From: Cardinalis cardinalis
Taxonomy: Eukaryota > Chordata > Aves > Passeriformes > Cardinalidae
Assembly (NCBI GenBank): GCA_014549065.1
Contig: JACDOX010000015.1
Coordinates: 1,776,594 to 1,840,593, forward strand
Reading direction: 5' to 3'
Length of the DNA stretch: 64,000 nt
Part shown: positions 37,001 through 45,579 of the stretch, in pieces
Layout: each line of letters begins with the position of its first letter
Numbering within the stretch: the first letter of the stretch is position 1
Position numbers and translations under genes: made by a program
Notes under the pieces: generated by a model
Databases searched by the model: none
What the model saw: only the letters and a program-made list of their open reading frames with translations
What the model was told of the DNA's origin: nothing

Positions 37001-40000
37001 CCTCTTGGATCCTAGCTCTTGGGCAACTGCTTTAATTAGGATCATGTAGTGTGATGTTTTGCCTTCTGAAGGGAGATAAACACGGAAGTCCCCAGTCCTA
37101 AAACCACTGTCTCAAATTCTATTTTCTGTTTTTTGGTATCACACATAGAGTAAGTCTATGAGANTAAATACCCCCCTAATGCATGTAGACAACTTCCCTA
37201 CTAATATTGCCAACCTGAACTGCACTCTTGATGTCAGTATCAAATCAGAGGGACAAGCTGGAAGCCTTTGCACTCCTCANAAATTGCCAGATGTTTGTCA
37301 TCAATTAAGCTAAGTTTATATTTCTCCAGTTAATTTTCAAGTTCCTATTTTGGGCTTGAAGAAAGTTTACTTACTTTTCAAGTGANCTAAATTTATGTTT
37401 TCAGCATTTTTGCTGGTGCTTTTGAGCTGTAANTTCAGATAACGTAAGCTGAAGTCTGCAAAGGACTCACTGTGTGAGAATCTGCCACTGTTGTGTGGGA
37501 CCATGATTTTTTTGTCTTATTGGGACCATGCTGTGCTTCTGTTTGCTCAGGGAAGCCCTATGGTGCAGATGACTTCCTCCCTGTGCTCATGTATGTGCTG
37601 GCCCGCAGCAACTTGACTGAAGTCCTTCTGAATGTGGAGTATATGATGGAGCTCATGGACCCTGCTCTGCAGCTGGGAGAAGGTAAGAGTACAGTGCTTG
37701 CTCATGGGATATTCCCTTTGGAAATCATTATTTGTCTCACCTCAGTGTTTGTGAAAGTGGGGCAGCAGGGCTCTGGCTAGATTTTGTGGATAACACTTTG
37801 GCCAATCTTTTCAAATCTGAATCTCTAAAATTATTGCCAAGCACTTTTAACTCCTTTTAGCAGCGCAGTGCTTTAAGACACAAGCTAGAAAGGCAGGGAC
37901 TCATGATAAATGAAAACTGAGGTACTGGATTAGCAACCTAAACAGAGACATCTTGTGTTACTTGGTCCAAAGGCTGAAAAGATGGAAGGTTTTTGCTAAA
38001 ATTAAACAGCTGCTGCAAAAAANTGTGCAGATACTTTCATTTATTCCAGTGAGAAAAGAGCACATTTCTTAAACTTCTTTGTATGCCTGAGGGCTATATT
38101 CTCATGGTCACTCTACTCCTAAATTTGAGTAAACCTTCTGACAATGTTCTCTGACTGAGCACCATAGCAAGACACAGAAAATAAAGTTAGGTTAGAGAGG
38201 AATATTAAGTTTGGAAGTGACAAAAGACCTCTGTTATCAAAAAGATAAATACCCCAGTGGGCCTCTAGTTTCTTAAATATAGCTTGGAAAGCACATGCTT
38301 CCCAAGTGACAATTACACACTCTGAATTAGGAACACAGATCATTTATCACCAAGTGGTCACTAAACCAATAAAATGGGGTTTATTTTAGACTTTACTTTG
38401 CTAAGTAGTGAGGTTCTAGAAATGAGTCCTGGATGAACAGCAGCAGACTAATTTTATTTATATTNAATGAGGATATAAGTCTGAAACTAAACATGTCATC
38501 CCTGCACAGGGCAGAGTGGGACAAAAGGAAGTACCATTAGGATGATTAGTAGCAANACAGTACATTAGTAAGGTGTTTCTGCACAGGCTAGTTTTTCTGC
38601 TGAAAAGAATTCTTAGCAGAAAAAAGTGTTAGCTGAAGGACAGCATTTTGTGGACATAACCAANCTGGTTTTGGTGACTATTCTGCACACAGGTCCTACA
38701 TTCCAAAGGGGCACACTACCAGGCTGGTTACTGAATCATCTGGGTTGGGGAGCTCAGGATGTCAAAAGCAAAGCTGGCTGGAAGTTCTCTGAGCTCAAAG
38801 ATGCAAAGACTTTGTGAAATGTGCACTCCAGTCAAAAGGAAAAATTTTGTGAGGGAGTTCCAAATCAAACGCACTGAATAATCACATCAGAAAGGACAGT
38901 AGGAGTAACTGCAAATATGAGAAACGGGGGTCAAAAAAGAACATCTCAGTNAAGACAGCTGTGAGATTGCAAAGTGTAGAACTGGCAAAAGTTAACTTGA
39001 GCTAGGCCTTTCAAAGTTGAATAGAAAAAAGTGTTCAGGTACAGAAATTAAAGGGAAAGAAGTAAAGCAGAAGTGAAAAAAATGTGAAATTGCATAAATC
39101 AATATACAAAATCACTTCCATTTTGCCTCCAAATTAAAAATACACTTTTGAATTAATTTAATAGCAATGGTGATGCTGAGTGCTGGACCAAAGGCAATGA
39201 CAGATTGCAGGGAACAACTGGATGGAAATGAAGTAATTGAAAGTGGGCAAAAACTTAATTCTTAAAAAAGTTGTGATGAATTCCTGTTGGGGGGGACTCA
39301 GAGCTCTTCCTCCCAGGGTTCTGAGGGAAGAGATACACCCTGTTNCCATCACAGCAACCTCTGACTCAGCCAGAAGAGGAGAAATATNGAATGACAGACA
39401 AAGGAGGGTGGTAACCATGTTTAAGAGGAGAAAAGTGGCACTTTTAGACTTAGTCTATTCTCAGCACCTCTTTGTGGGAGACATTAAAGAAAAATTAGTG
39501 TTTTGGGCAAAAACCTTGAAAACTGTAGGACACTNCTCATCGATCCACCAGAGCACAGGAAGTCAAATGGCACTGTCTTGGTCTCTGCTCTCCTACAGAA
39601 AACTTTCACGGTGCTCTAAAAATGCTGCTCTTGAATCAAGCGCTGTCTTTGCCTCCCTGCAGCAGCCAGGGCTGACACTCCTCGGCAGCGCCTGCGAGCC
39701 CGCGGGCTGCGAGGGCTGGGCTGGGCTGGGCTGGGCTGTGTGCGAGGGCCATCTACAGGCACTGCGGTGCTGCCACATTTCTCTTCACAGAGAAAAGCAA
39801 GGCACAATTCTTCCCAAGGATTTCTGAGATTCACGTTCTCTGAACCTCAGAGAAAGGGAAAACAGAATTCTTCTCACTTGCTGCGCCTGTGGTGTGCCAA
39901 AGTAGAATGCAATATGGAGACTGTTTCCCCAAAGTGATGGTGTTTTGTTTCCTTGGCCTGTCAGGGCCAGGTGTGTGTGTGTGTGTGTGTGTCGGGACTG

Positions 40001-43000
40001 TCGGGGGACAGTCACGAGATTGTGCAGTGAGCAGGGTGTGTGCAGAGTGAGTGCTTGGCAGATTCAGTTTAGATGAAATGTATAAAGTATAGTATAATAA
40101 AGTAATTAATTATCCTCCTGATGATGGAGTCAAATGCATCATTCTCTCTCCCTCACCAACGTCGGAGTCACTTTTGATTTACAATACTGCGTTTGGGGTG
40201 CAACTCCGCCGAAACAGCCGTCNGCTGTCCCCGTCTGCAGGCACCGGGAGCCGGGCCCGGAGCAGGGCACGGCCCCGCCGCTGTCCTGCNGCTCCGCGGG
40301 CTGACCCTGCCCCAGCCCGGGCCCGAGCCTCCCGTTCCCAGCTGAGGGTGGAGCGGGGAGCCAGCCCTTCATCGGCCCTGCCTCTGGGCTGCCCTGCCAG
40401 CAGAGCAGCGTGTCTGTCCTTGCCAGGGCTCACCTGCAGCTCAGCCGGCTTTTATCAGGGCCCAGCTGCCGCCCTGCGGCTGCAGTCGGTCATTGATTGC
40501 CTGCTGCAAGCGGCGCCACAGCAGCCACGGGGTCCTGAGGGAANGGGGCTTTTGCCGCTTTGCCCTGTTTCTCTGCGTTACCCAGATTTATCCCGCGGCC
40601 CNGAACAGTCCGGGAGTTACAGGTGACCGCCTGGGATGCCTGCGTAGTCAACAGAGAATTAAGGGAACAGAGGATGACTTGCTCCTGCCAGGTCTGAGAC
40701 ATCCCTCAGCAGGAGCCCTGAAATCCAAACATGCGAGTAGTGCAGCTGGAGCTGGAGCTGGGGGCTGGATCCAGGCTTTGTGCCTCTCCTGCAGTAATCT
40801 ACTATTAATAATCTACTATTATTTTTATTTCCCTGCTCTTCTACTATTATTTCTATTTCCTTGCATCTCTATATGCATCCCTGCATATCTACTATTATTT
40901 CTATTTGCCTGCATTGTGGGCCCTATCATGCACAACAAAAAGATGGCTGTGGCCCAATGAATAAACATCTGTGGCTAGGGCTTGTTTGTGAAAGCAGGTT
41001 TTATAGCTCTTTCCTTTCAGCCTGTGTTCTCTCCCAGGACATCTACAGCCGCAGGAGTCTGGGGGGCAGCGCTGATGTGGAGCAGGAGGGGCTGGAGGAC
41101 GCTGGTCACAGGGTGTCCTTCACTCGGGTGACGCCAGTGACCCCTCCAGCAAGGCTCAGGCAGCTGCCCTGTTGTGGACAGGGTGGGAGCGGGACCGAAT
41201 GGCCCATGCAGGTGTGGTGTTCATGCAAGACTTTCACCTTTTGCAGGCTCCTATTATTTAACCACCACCTACGGGGTCCTGGAGCATATCAAGAACTATG
41301 ACAAAATCACTGTGACACGGCAGCTGAGCGTGGAGGTTCAGGACTCCATCCACCGCTGGGAGCGACGGAGAACGCTGAACAAGGCCCGGGCTTCCCGCTC
41401 CTCAGTGCAGGTAGCCAGCGTTATATCCTAGGGGAAAAGCCTGCTTGCTTTCTCCATGCTTAGAAATCTTTAATATGGTAATTATTTTTAAATTAAATTA
41501 ATTGAAATCACTATTAAAAAAGAAGAGTACATCTGGGGCAAGATTTCCAGATCTTAAAAAACACACCACATTTGAAATACATACTACCTGTGAAACAAAT
41601 TTTGAAATCTTGAAGTACCCCTATAATATTGTAGTTTTAAATATAACTGCAAAGTGATTTTTTTGTTCATTCTCAAAGGAGGTGTGCTAGGAGCCATTGC
41701 ATGCAGGAGCTGTGGTGGGGACTCAGAAGCCTCTCTTAATCATCGCCCTTAATGCCTGNGGAAATCATGGGCTAAACTGAGATGTGAGCAGGCTATGCAG
41801 GGCTGCTTCTAGATGGCATAAAGCTGTAGGGGGATCTGGGACATCCCAAGAACCAGTCAGTCAAGCATCTTCCAGAGCCTGTCTGGCAGCTCAAAAGACC
41901 CATCGAGGCTGGGTCAGTTTTGAAGCCCATGCTGTGCATGTCCTGGCAAAGATCTCCCTGTGCATCAGTGGGAGAAGGTCCCAGGACAGATGAGTGCTCT
42001 GAGCCTCCAGCCATGATGAGACTGGTCCAGGCAGGCAGGATACCGTGTGCTGTGATCAAATTATCACCCACAGGGAGGCAGCAAAGGCCGTGTCTCACGT
42101 TCTGTAGCGATTTCACAGTGGGGAACTGAAAATTGTGCATGCCGAGGGGAAAGTCAGGGAAAAGTCTCCTGTGGGGGAGAGTAGTCCACATGAAAGCATG
42201 GGGTTGAAGAGGTTTCCCATATTGCAGTCCAACCAGTCCCTGATGACCTCAGAAGCCATGAATGGTGTATGAGATGCAGCAAATATCCATCCAGCCCTGA
42301 GTGCTGCTCTGGCAGCTATACCTCATAGAAGTACCTAGCATGGAGCATAATAGCTGAGCAAGCAAATNACACATTTCCCCAGAAGATTCCCACCACCTCC
42401 AGCAGCTGAAGGGCCATTTTCCACCCCTTTGAATGAGGGGTACTATCAGAGGCATGAAAGAGCTAACCCACTTACTGATATGTTCAGCAGGGCTCTGTCC
42501 ATCCTTCTGCCTGCCTCAATCCACTGCAGTGATACTCCTTAAATGTAGTTTGGAAGCCCATAGTNCATGCATTTGAAAAGTCCCCTTCTGCCAGGGAACC
42601 TCATTATTTTCTGAACAAAATGGGATTTGTTTTGGAGTTCACAGATGCAAATTAAACACACAGGTTCCACTGTGACCAAAAGCTCTCTAGAGTCTGTTCC
42701 TTATGTGTTTGGCAAGATGAANGCTGTCACAACAGTTGTTACTGTCTGAAACAGGATACAAGTAAATCAGCCTTCTCAGCATAACTTCTGCTATTTCCTT
42801 ACTGATGGAAGGAAGTTCAGAGGACACACTTTCAAGATGCTGTTTGGGTGATTGTGAAGTTGCAAGGTCACCACACTGCTAGCCCTATCCCATTTCTGGG
42901 AAACAGGGGGTTTTCAGGCCAGATCTCTGACATTTCTGGTCTGTTTTTCTTGTCTGTCGCTTCTTTGCAAACCCTTTCTTCAGGAGCTGTAAAAAGATGG

Positions 43001-43597
43001 GAGAATGAAACATTGCAGATCATTCTCTAAGGACATTCAGTAAAATCAGAAAAAAGTGCTTTAGCTTCAGTGTCTTCATGGTGCTAATTTTTGGTAAAGT
43101 GCTTATTAAAGTATTTGCTGATTCAGAGCCTGACAGAGAGAAGAAAGGAGAGAATAAACTAGGACATAGGAGAATGACTGGAGGATATCTGGGAGCTCTA
43201 GGCAGCTAGAACTTTGTGACTGAATCATCCTCCTTCAGTCCTAGTTTACTGTGTTAACTACAAGGTCTCTCCTCATGTTTCTCTTCAGGATTTCATCTGT
43301 ATCTCCTTTCTGGAAATCAGTGGTCAATCGAGGACACTTGCTTCCCGTCGCGATACCACAGCTGAGCAGCTGAGCCAGCAGTGTGCCGAGAAGTTTGAAG
43401 TGTCCCATCCCAAGGACTATGGACTCTTTGTTTATGTTGAGGACCAGTGGCTGCAGCTGGACAAAGATGCCCTTCCACACCATATCAAAGCCTCCCTTTT
43501 GAAGAGTGAAACCAAGAAAGATTTCCATTTTATTTATAAACCAATTGACCATAAAACCCCACCAGTTCCAATTGTCAAAGAGTCAGACTTTTCCTAA
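934..43597 (+). CDS. RIN3: RIN3, Ras and Rab interactor 3 (5'-partial, 8 coding exons)
   Basis: RIN3 is a cytoplasmic and early-endosomal guanine-nucleotide exchange factor for Rab5-subfamily GTPases (known family function). Joined coding segments are 934-1048, 18390-18462, 22079-22170, 24797-26248, 28710-29018, 37551-37682, 41247-41410 and 43289-43597. They total 2646 nt, or 881 residues plus TAA. All junctions are GT-AG and every phase agrees. Domain order is the C-terminal part of SH2 (residues 1 to about 90), a proline- and Ser/Glu-rich linker (about 95-465), the RIN-homology region (about 470-577), VPS9 (about 578-779) and RA (about 780-881). RIN3 is chosen over RIN1 and RIN2 because the SH2 end, the six-proline run, the two PxPPRR-type motifs and the VPS9 wording match RIN3 closely as I remember it. 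The human protein is about 985 residues, so roughly 80-100 N-terminal residues are missing upstream of the window. No frameshift or internal stop is seen. Confidence 0.97.
1049..18389 (+). other. RIN3 intron, 17.3 kb
   Basis: This is the intron splitting the SH2 domain. No coding exon, RNA gene or recognisable transposon is supported. GC-richer patches at about 8800-9650 and 17130-17560 create long chance open frames on both strands. Two AP-1 consensus sites lie in the second patch. A 20-bp word beginning gaaacacacactc is repeated at 1686 and 1731. Confidence 0.7.
18390..18462 (+). CDS. RIN3: RIN3 exon, SH2 core
   Basis: This 73-nt exon is flanked by ttttcaccag and gtgagt. With the base carried over from the previous exon it reads ILYLEGSVLVFEDVF then KLVAFYCVS and two bases. 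This is the RIN-type SH2 segment in which the domain runs into an FxDVFxLVAFYC motif. It is too short to stand out as an open reading frame and was found by following the splice phases. Confidence 0.95.
19659..19943. other. Assembly gap (285 N)
   Basis: This is a run of Ns flanked on the left by A/G-rich repeat (gaaaagaaagaaaagc) and on the right by aagagaaaag. The gap length may be arbitrary. The flanks suggest a polypurine microsatellite and/or retroviral repeat that did not assemble. Confidence 0.98.
19964..20411 (+). mobile_element. LTR of an endogenous retrovirus (solo or partial), sense to RIN3
   Basis: The 448-bp element starts TGATGCCTTATG and ends CACAAGGCATCA. These are terminal inverted repeats with one mismatch and TG...CA ends, the hallmark of an LTR. 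Inside, AATAAA at 20351-20356 is followed by a T/C/G-rich stretch to the 3' end, as in the R-U5 part of an LTR, and an A/T-rich ttttaaaag lies about 110 bp before it. No matching 4-6 bp target-site duplication is visible (ctatt on the left, gttca on the right). Either it has decayed or the left side belongs to a larger element cut by the assembly gap 20 bp away. No retroviral coding sequence is seen. The wording resembles bird ERV LTRs that I recall; the exact family is not assigned. Confidence 0.75.
22079..22170 (+). CDS. RIN3: RIN3 exon, end of the SH2 domain
   Basis: This 92-nt exon is flanked by tttttacag and gtaagt. It begins by completing an Arg codon and reads RDLLPFTLKLPQAILEASS, followed by a segment ending LGI and one base. 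DLLPFTLxLPQAI is a signature shared by RIN-family SH2 domains. Confidence 0.96.
22171..24796 (+). other. RIN3 intron, 2.6 kb
   Basis: The intron contains a GATA-type microsatellite near its start and a very long T-rich tract just before the acceptor (about 24750-24790), which would act as an unusually strong polypyrimidine tract. Open frames at 23329-24180 on the minus strand are broken and resemble nothing known. Confidence 0.75.
22250..22331. repeat. GATA/ATAG-type microsatellite
   Basis: Imperfect tandem gatagata / tatagata units with interruptions (aactatagata). It lies about 80 bp downstream of the RIN3 exon ending at 22170. Confidence 0.9.
24797..26248 (+). CDS. RIN3: RIN3 large central exon: proline-rich linker and RIN-homology region
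   Basis: This 1452-nt exon starts after a very T-rich tract ending tgacag and ends before gtaggt. It opens with FWDSYLN and CSCEIELSIGNDRLWFVNPI, a stretch conserved in RIN proteins. Next come a six-proline run after two Arg (25102-25119), a PSAPPRRRPSER motif (about 25292-25330) and a PPVPPPRRKRIS motif (about 25576-25616); the latter two fit Px(P/A)xxR ligands of CD2AP/CIN85-type SH3 domains. The linker is rich in Glu, Lys and Ser and probably disordered. From about 25921 the frame is the RIN-homology region, including KIVELAQDKESYFGNLV and SSSTEMLQEIRLMMTQLKSY. Two Ns fall in the exon: 25060 is a first codon position, while 25308 lies in CCN and is Pro whatever the base. Confidence 0.97.
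26249..28709 (+). other. RIN3 intron, 2.5 kb
   Basis: Apart from a TG/TA microsatellite (26491-26591) I see no gene or mobile element. The sequence is otherwise unremarkable. Confidence 0.7.
26491..26591. repeat. TG/TATG microsatellite
   Basis: An imperfect run of gtgtgt, tatgtg and tatata units over about 100 bp on the + strand. Confidence 0.9.
28710..29018 (+). CDS. RIN3: RIN3 exon, first part of the VPS9 GEF domain
   Basis: This 309-nt exon follows ctctgtgcag and precedes gtacag. It encodes the helical start of the catalytic module, including ETALYKCVLKPLKEAIN, HSKDGSLQQLKENQL, TTTDLGVTTSVPE and SPEKKIAILLKTCKLIYDSM. The VPS9 domain catalyses GDP release from Rab5-subfamily GTPases. Conservation with human RIN3, as remembered, is very high here, much higher than in the preceding linker. 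Confidence 0.97.
30701..30732. repeat. Short tandem duplication (18 bp period)
   Basis: cctgaaatattt occurs at 30701 and again at 30719. This is a small local duplication with no visible function. Confidence 0.7.
35321..35354. repeat. CAAC/CAAA microsatellite
   Basis: About six caac units followed by caaa units. It lies 57 bp before the perfect inverted repeat at 35411. Confidence 0.92.
35411..35459. repeat. Perfect 22-bp inverted repeat with 5-nt spacer
   Basis: Left arm 35411-35432 and right arm 35438-35459 are exact reverse complements, separated by attta. In RNA this would form a 22-bp uninterrupted hairpin in the RIN3 intron. There is no transposon signature around it. The perfect match suggests a recent origin, constraint or a replication template-switch event. 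Confidence 0.95.
37551..37682 (+). CDS. RIN3: RIN3 exon, VPS9 catalytic core (ADDFLPVL)
   Basis: This 132-nt exon lies between gtttgctcag and gtaaga. It reads GKPYGADDFLPVLMYVLARS and then a segment ending MMELMDPALQLGEG. The ADDF(L/I)PVL block holds the acidic residue that acts on the Rab nucleotide-binding site in VPS9 exchange factors. Confidence 0.97.
39713..39737 (+). repeat. (GGGCT)5 tandem repeat, G-quadruplex motif
   Basis: There are five GGG runs each separated by CT (39713-39735), on the RIN3 sense strand. This satisfies the G3N1-7 quadruplex pattern with 2-nt loops. The repeat sits in a CpG-containing stretch from about 39678. Confidence 0.9.
39971..39992. repeat. (GT)n microsatellite
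   Basis: An uninterrupted gt run of about 11 units, immediately before the LTR-like fragment. Confidence 0.92.
39990..40183 (+). mobile_element. LTR fragment of an endogenous retrovirus, sense to RIN3
   Basis: The segment starts tgtcgggactg and ends gatttaca, compatible with TG...CA termini. It contains tataaagtatagtataataa-type wording with AATAAA at 40096-40101, then a pyrimidine-rich cattctctctccctc stretch before the end. That layout (poly(A) signal about 85 bp from a CA end) matches the 3' part of LTRs common in songbird genomes as I recall them. The left boundary merges with the GT repeat and no target-site duplication is evident. The call rests on pattern memory, so an LTR library search would be decisive. 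No retroviral genes are seen nearby. Confidence 0.55.
40185..40620. promoter_or_regulatory. GC- and CpG-rich block, candidate intragenic CpG island
   Basis: The first 150 bases have CpG every 8-12 bases (gccgaaacagccgtc, ccgggagccgggcccgg, gccccgccgctg), with further CpGs to about 40620. This contrasts with the CpG-poor introns around it. It could be an alternative RIN3 promoter, an lncRNA promoter or an orphan island. No TATA box is obvious. It also produces long open frames on both strands, which I do not believe are coding. Confidence 0.45.
40797..40915. repeat. Imperfect TA-rich minisatellite
   Basis: Units related to tctactattatttctattt followed by a cctgc-like tail recur three to four times, at about 40798-40830, 40838-40865 and 40887-40915. 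Spacing is irregular. Confidence 0.8.
41247..41410 (+). CDS. RIN3: RIN3 exon, end of VPS9 domain and linker to RA
   Basis: This 164-nt exon lies between ccttttgcag and gtagcc. It begins SYYLTTTYGVLEHIKNYDK; the tyrosine pair is part of the conserved VPS9 catalytic surface. It continues VTRQLSVEVQDSIHRWERRR and ends SSVQ at phase 0. Confidence 0.97.
41411..43288 (+). other. Last RIN3 intron, 1.9 kb
   Basis: I see no gene, RNA or recognisable mobile element. Confidence 0.7.
43289..43597 (+). CDS. RIN3: RIN3 terminal coding exon, Ras-association domain
   Basis: The exon begins after tctcttcag with DFICISFLE and ends at TAA (43595-43597) after VKESDFS. It covers the RA-like domain (LFVYVEDQWLQLDKDALPH, SETKKDFHFIYKP). 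The C-terminal end lacks the long Gly run that I recall in the human protein, and the Pro/Val tail is short. Divergence from human is higher here than in VPS9. Confidence 0.96.
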   Translation, partial: DFICISFLEISGQSRTLASRRDTTAEQLSQQCAEKFEVSHPKDYGLFVYVEDQWLQLDKDALPHHIKASLLKSETKKDFHFIYKPIDHKTPPVPIVKESDFS

Positions 43598-44090
43598 GGG
43601 CCATGCTGCTTTTTTTTCTCTCTTTGCTGTTATCCTGGAAGAGCTGGATTATTTACCTTGTGAGATCCTCTGGTATCTGCAGACCTTGGAAGTTTTCTGG
43701 AGAGTAGTGTTCAACATAGGGCAGATGGGCTAATGGTAGATGGTGTCTGAACACATTCATTTCTCGGTAGAGGTCATTTGCAGAAGTAAAAGGAGCATTC
43801 AGGAGAACACTCATCCTCTGGAAAACTTGAAGTATCAAGCCTCAGAACCTCTTGGCTACAACCAGCCAACACTGCAGAATGTAAATGAACAGTAGAGAAA
43901 ATCCAGAGATCTTGCAAAAAGGTGGACATTTACTTTATAATAAACAATGGCAGGTGTGAATCACATCTGTGCACAAGGCCTTTGAAAGGCCTGGATACAC
44001 CTCAATCTGTTTGGAGGTAAGACTGTGTTTGTTCTTTATGGTATCTGTTCACCCAGTTTGAATAAACTGGGTCTTGTCTGATGTATTCAG
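43598..44090 (+). other. RIN3: RIN3 3' UTR with candidate poly(A) signals
   Basis: AATAAA hexamers occur at 43939-43944 and 44061-44066. The second is followed by a G/T-rich stretch (about 44071-44100), which makes it the better cleavage candidate, so the UTR end given is an inference. A third AATAAA at 44561-44566 would give a longer form through an A/T-rich segment. The exact end cannot be fixed without transcript data. Confidence 0.6.
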
Positions 44091-45546
44091 TGGCATAGGG
44101 TTGCCATCTGTAGCAGAGCTCCATCTCTGTTTTGCTGTCAACAACGTCTTTGCCTTTGAAATCCACATAATTACAAACAGTGCAAGGTGACCCATACTTT
44201 CACTAAGAATATGTTTTTTGCCTTCTGTCTGTCACTCAAATCAGGTAGCATAGGCATTTTCATCAATGTATTTTTCCTAAAGATTCAAAGTCTTCACCAT
44301 TAGTTTTACATGTACAGCAGTTTTATTCACATTGGTTGTTTCTTAGTGTCTGGTTAATTGTATATTTATTTTAATATGTGATATGGTGCAATTATTTTAA
44401 AATAAGCCTTTGTAAAGAACTTCATAATTCGCCCAGTGTATCAAACCAGATTAAAATTTGAAAGTCAAAAGGAGTTAGAATTAAATACCAATCCCTTTTT
44501 ACATGGCTGTCATTTTCACAAGTGTTATCCTCGCTGTAATTCCCACCAAGTTATTACTTTAATAAATTCAGGCGTTTGCAGACGGAACTTTCTAATTCTC
44601 TTTTCTGTGTGTGCTTTTAGTCATTCAGTCATTGCAGACTTAAATTTCCCTGAACAAACAAATTTCCACAGAATATATTGAATCAATGCAAAAATGCATT
44701 TCATTGAATTTGAAAACAATTTTTCAGGATTAAATAATGGAAACAGGAGCCTTAGTTGTAAGACAGGTCGGTGTCTTCTGGGCACCTTCACACAGGGAAG
44801 ATTCCCACTGCAAACACAAAATACTGGGTTGTCTGCATGCAGGAAGCCAGTAACCTCCACTGCAGCTCCACCAGCATGGAATCAGGCCCAGCAAAGCCCT
44901 GATTACAAAAAAGCTGTTTTACTCAGACTTGCTATTGTTTCCTCCCAATAACATTCAAAAGAGATTTAGGGCACCTTGGGCCAAGTTGCCCAAGGTTTCT
45001 GTCTTATTCCTGAAGCTCCGAGGATAAAAGGGTATTACATAAAGCTGGTCCCTCTCTTAGTCTCTGGGGCTTGAAATAAATGTNCATGTCTATGTGCCCC
45101 AGCTGTAGCCAAATCTGCATACAGATAGCAAATCAGTGCTNTACATCTGCCAGCATGGCTGTGTGCACATCTTGTTGGGAAGGGACAGCTACCAAGAATG
45201 AGGAACAGTGAATAACAGCAATCTTGGTTTTGAGGATATCATGTGCAGAGCTTGCAGTGTGTGACAACACAGCTGACTCCAAAGTCATGGTTATTTCTGC
45301 TATGTGCAGCTGTTGGCATCTCTGCCTTGCCTCTGGGCAGCACATCTGCAGGATGCCAGAGCTGAAGCCCTCCCTCATGCTGCCATACCCCTCCTGCAGG
45401 GCTGTGTGCTCCTGCTGGGAGCCTGGGCTGCTCTCAGGGTGGCACTCGGGATGCTGGGGCTAAACCTGAGACAAGTTTCTAGTACTGATCTGGGAGCTGA
45501 TGCTGCTCTCAGGGCTCTGAGGACACTCACACAGGTGTGGCTGTCT

Positions 45547-45579
45547 CCAGTGCCTCCCCAGTGCCTCCCCAGTGCTTCC
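45547..45579. repeat. 11-bp tandem repeat, three units
   Basis: ccagtgcctcc occurs three times, the last copy with one change (cct to ctt). Confidence 0.85.

Larger units (their letters stand above)
29019..37550 (+). other. RIN3 intron, 8.5 kb, inside the VPS9-coding part
   Basis: This second-largest intron has no coding exon or RNA gene that I can support. It contains a CAAC microsatellite (35321-35354) and a perfect inverted repeat (35411-35459). It also has an A/T-rich stretch (about 35760-36220) with few repeats that could be a conserved noncoding element. Confidence 0.7.
37683..41246 (+). other. RIN3 intron, 3.6 kb, with GC-rich block and LTR fragment
   Basis: The intron holds the GGGCT repeat, a GT microsatellite, an LTR-like fragment, a CpG-dense block and a TA-rich minisatellite, all between about 39640 and 40915. 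The long open frame at 39237-39827 is treated as chance. Confidence 0.75.

Noticed and set aside
39237..39827. 196-codon open frame on the + strand in a RIN3 intron
   Set aside because: It runs through the (GGGCT)n repeat into GC-rich DNA, its composition changes abruptly halfway, and nothing is recognisable in it. A chance frame is more likely.
40174..40626. 150-codon Arg/Pro/Ala-rich open frame on the + strand
   Set aside because: This is a typical stop-free stretch of CpG-rich DNA; no conserved motif is present.
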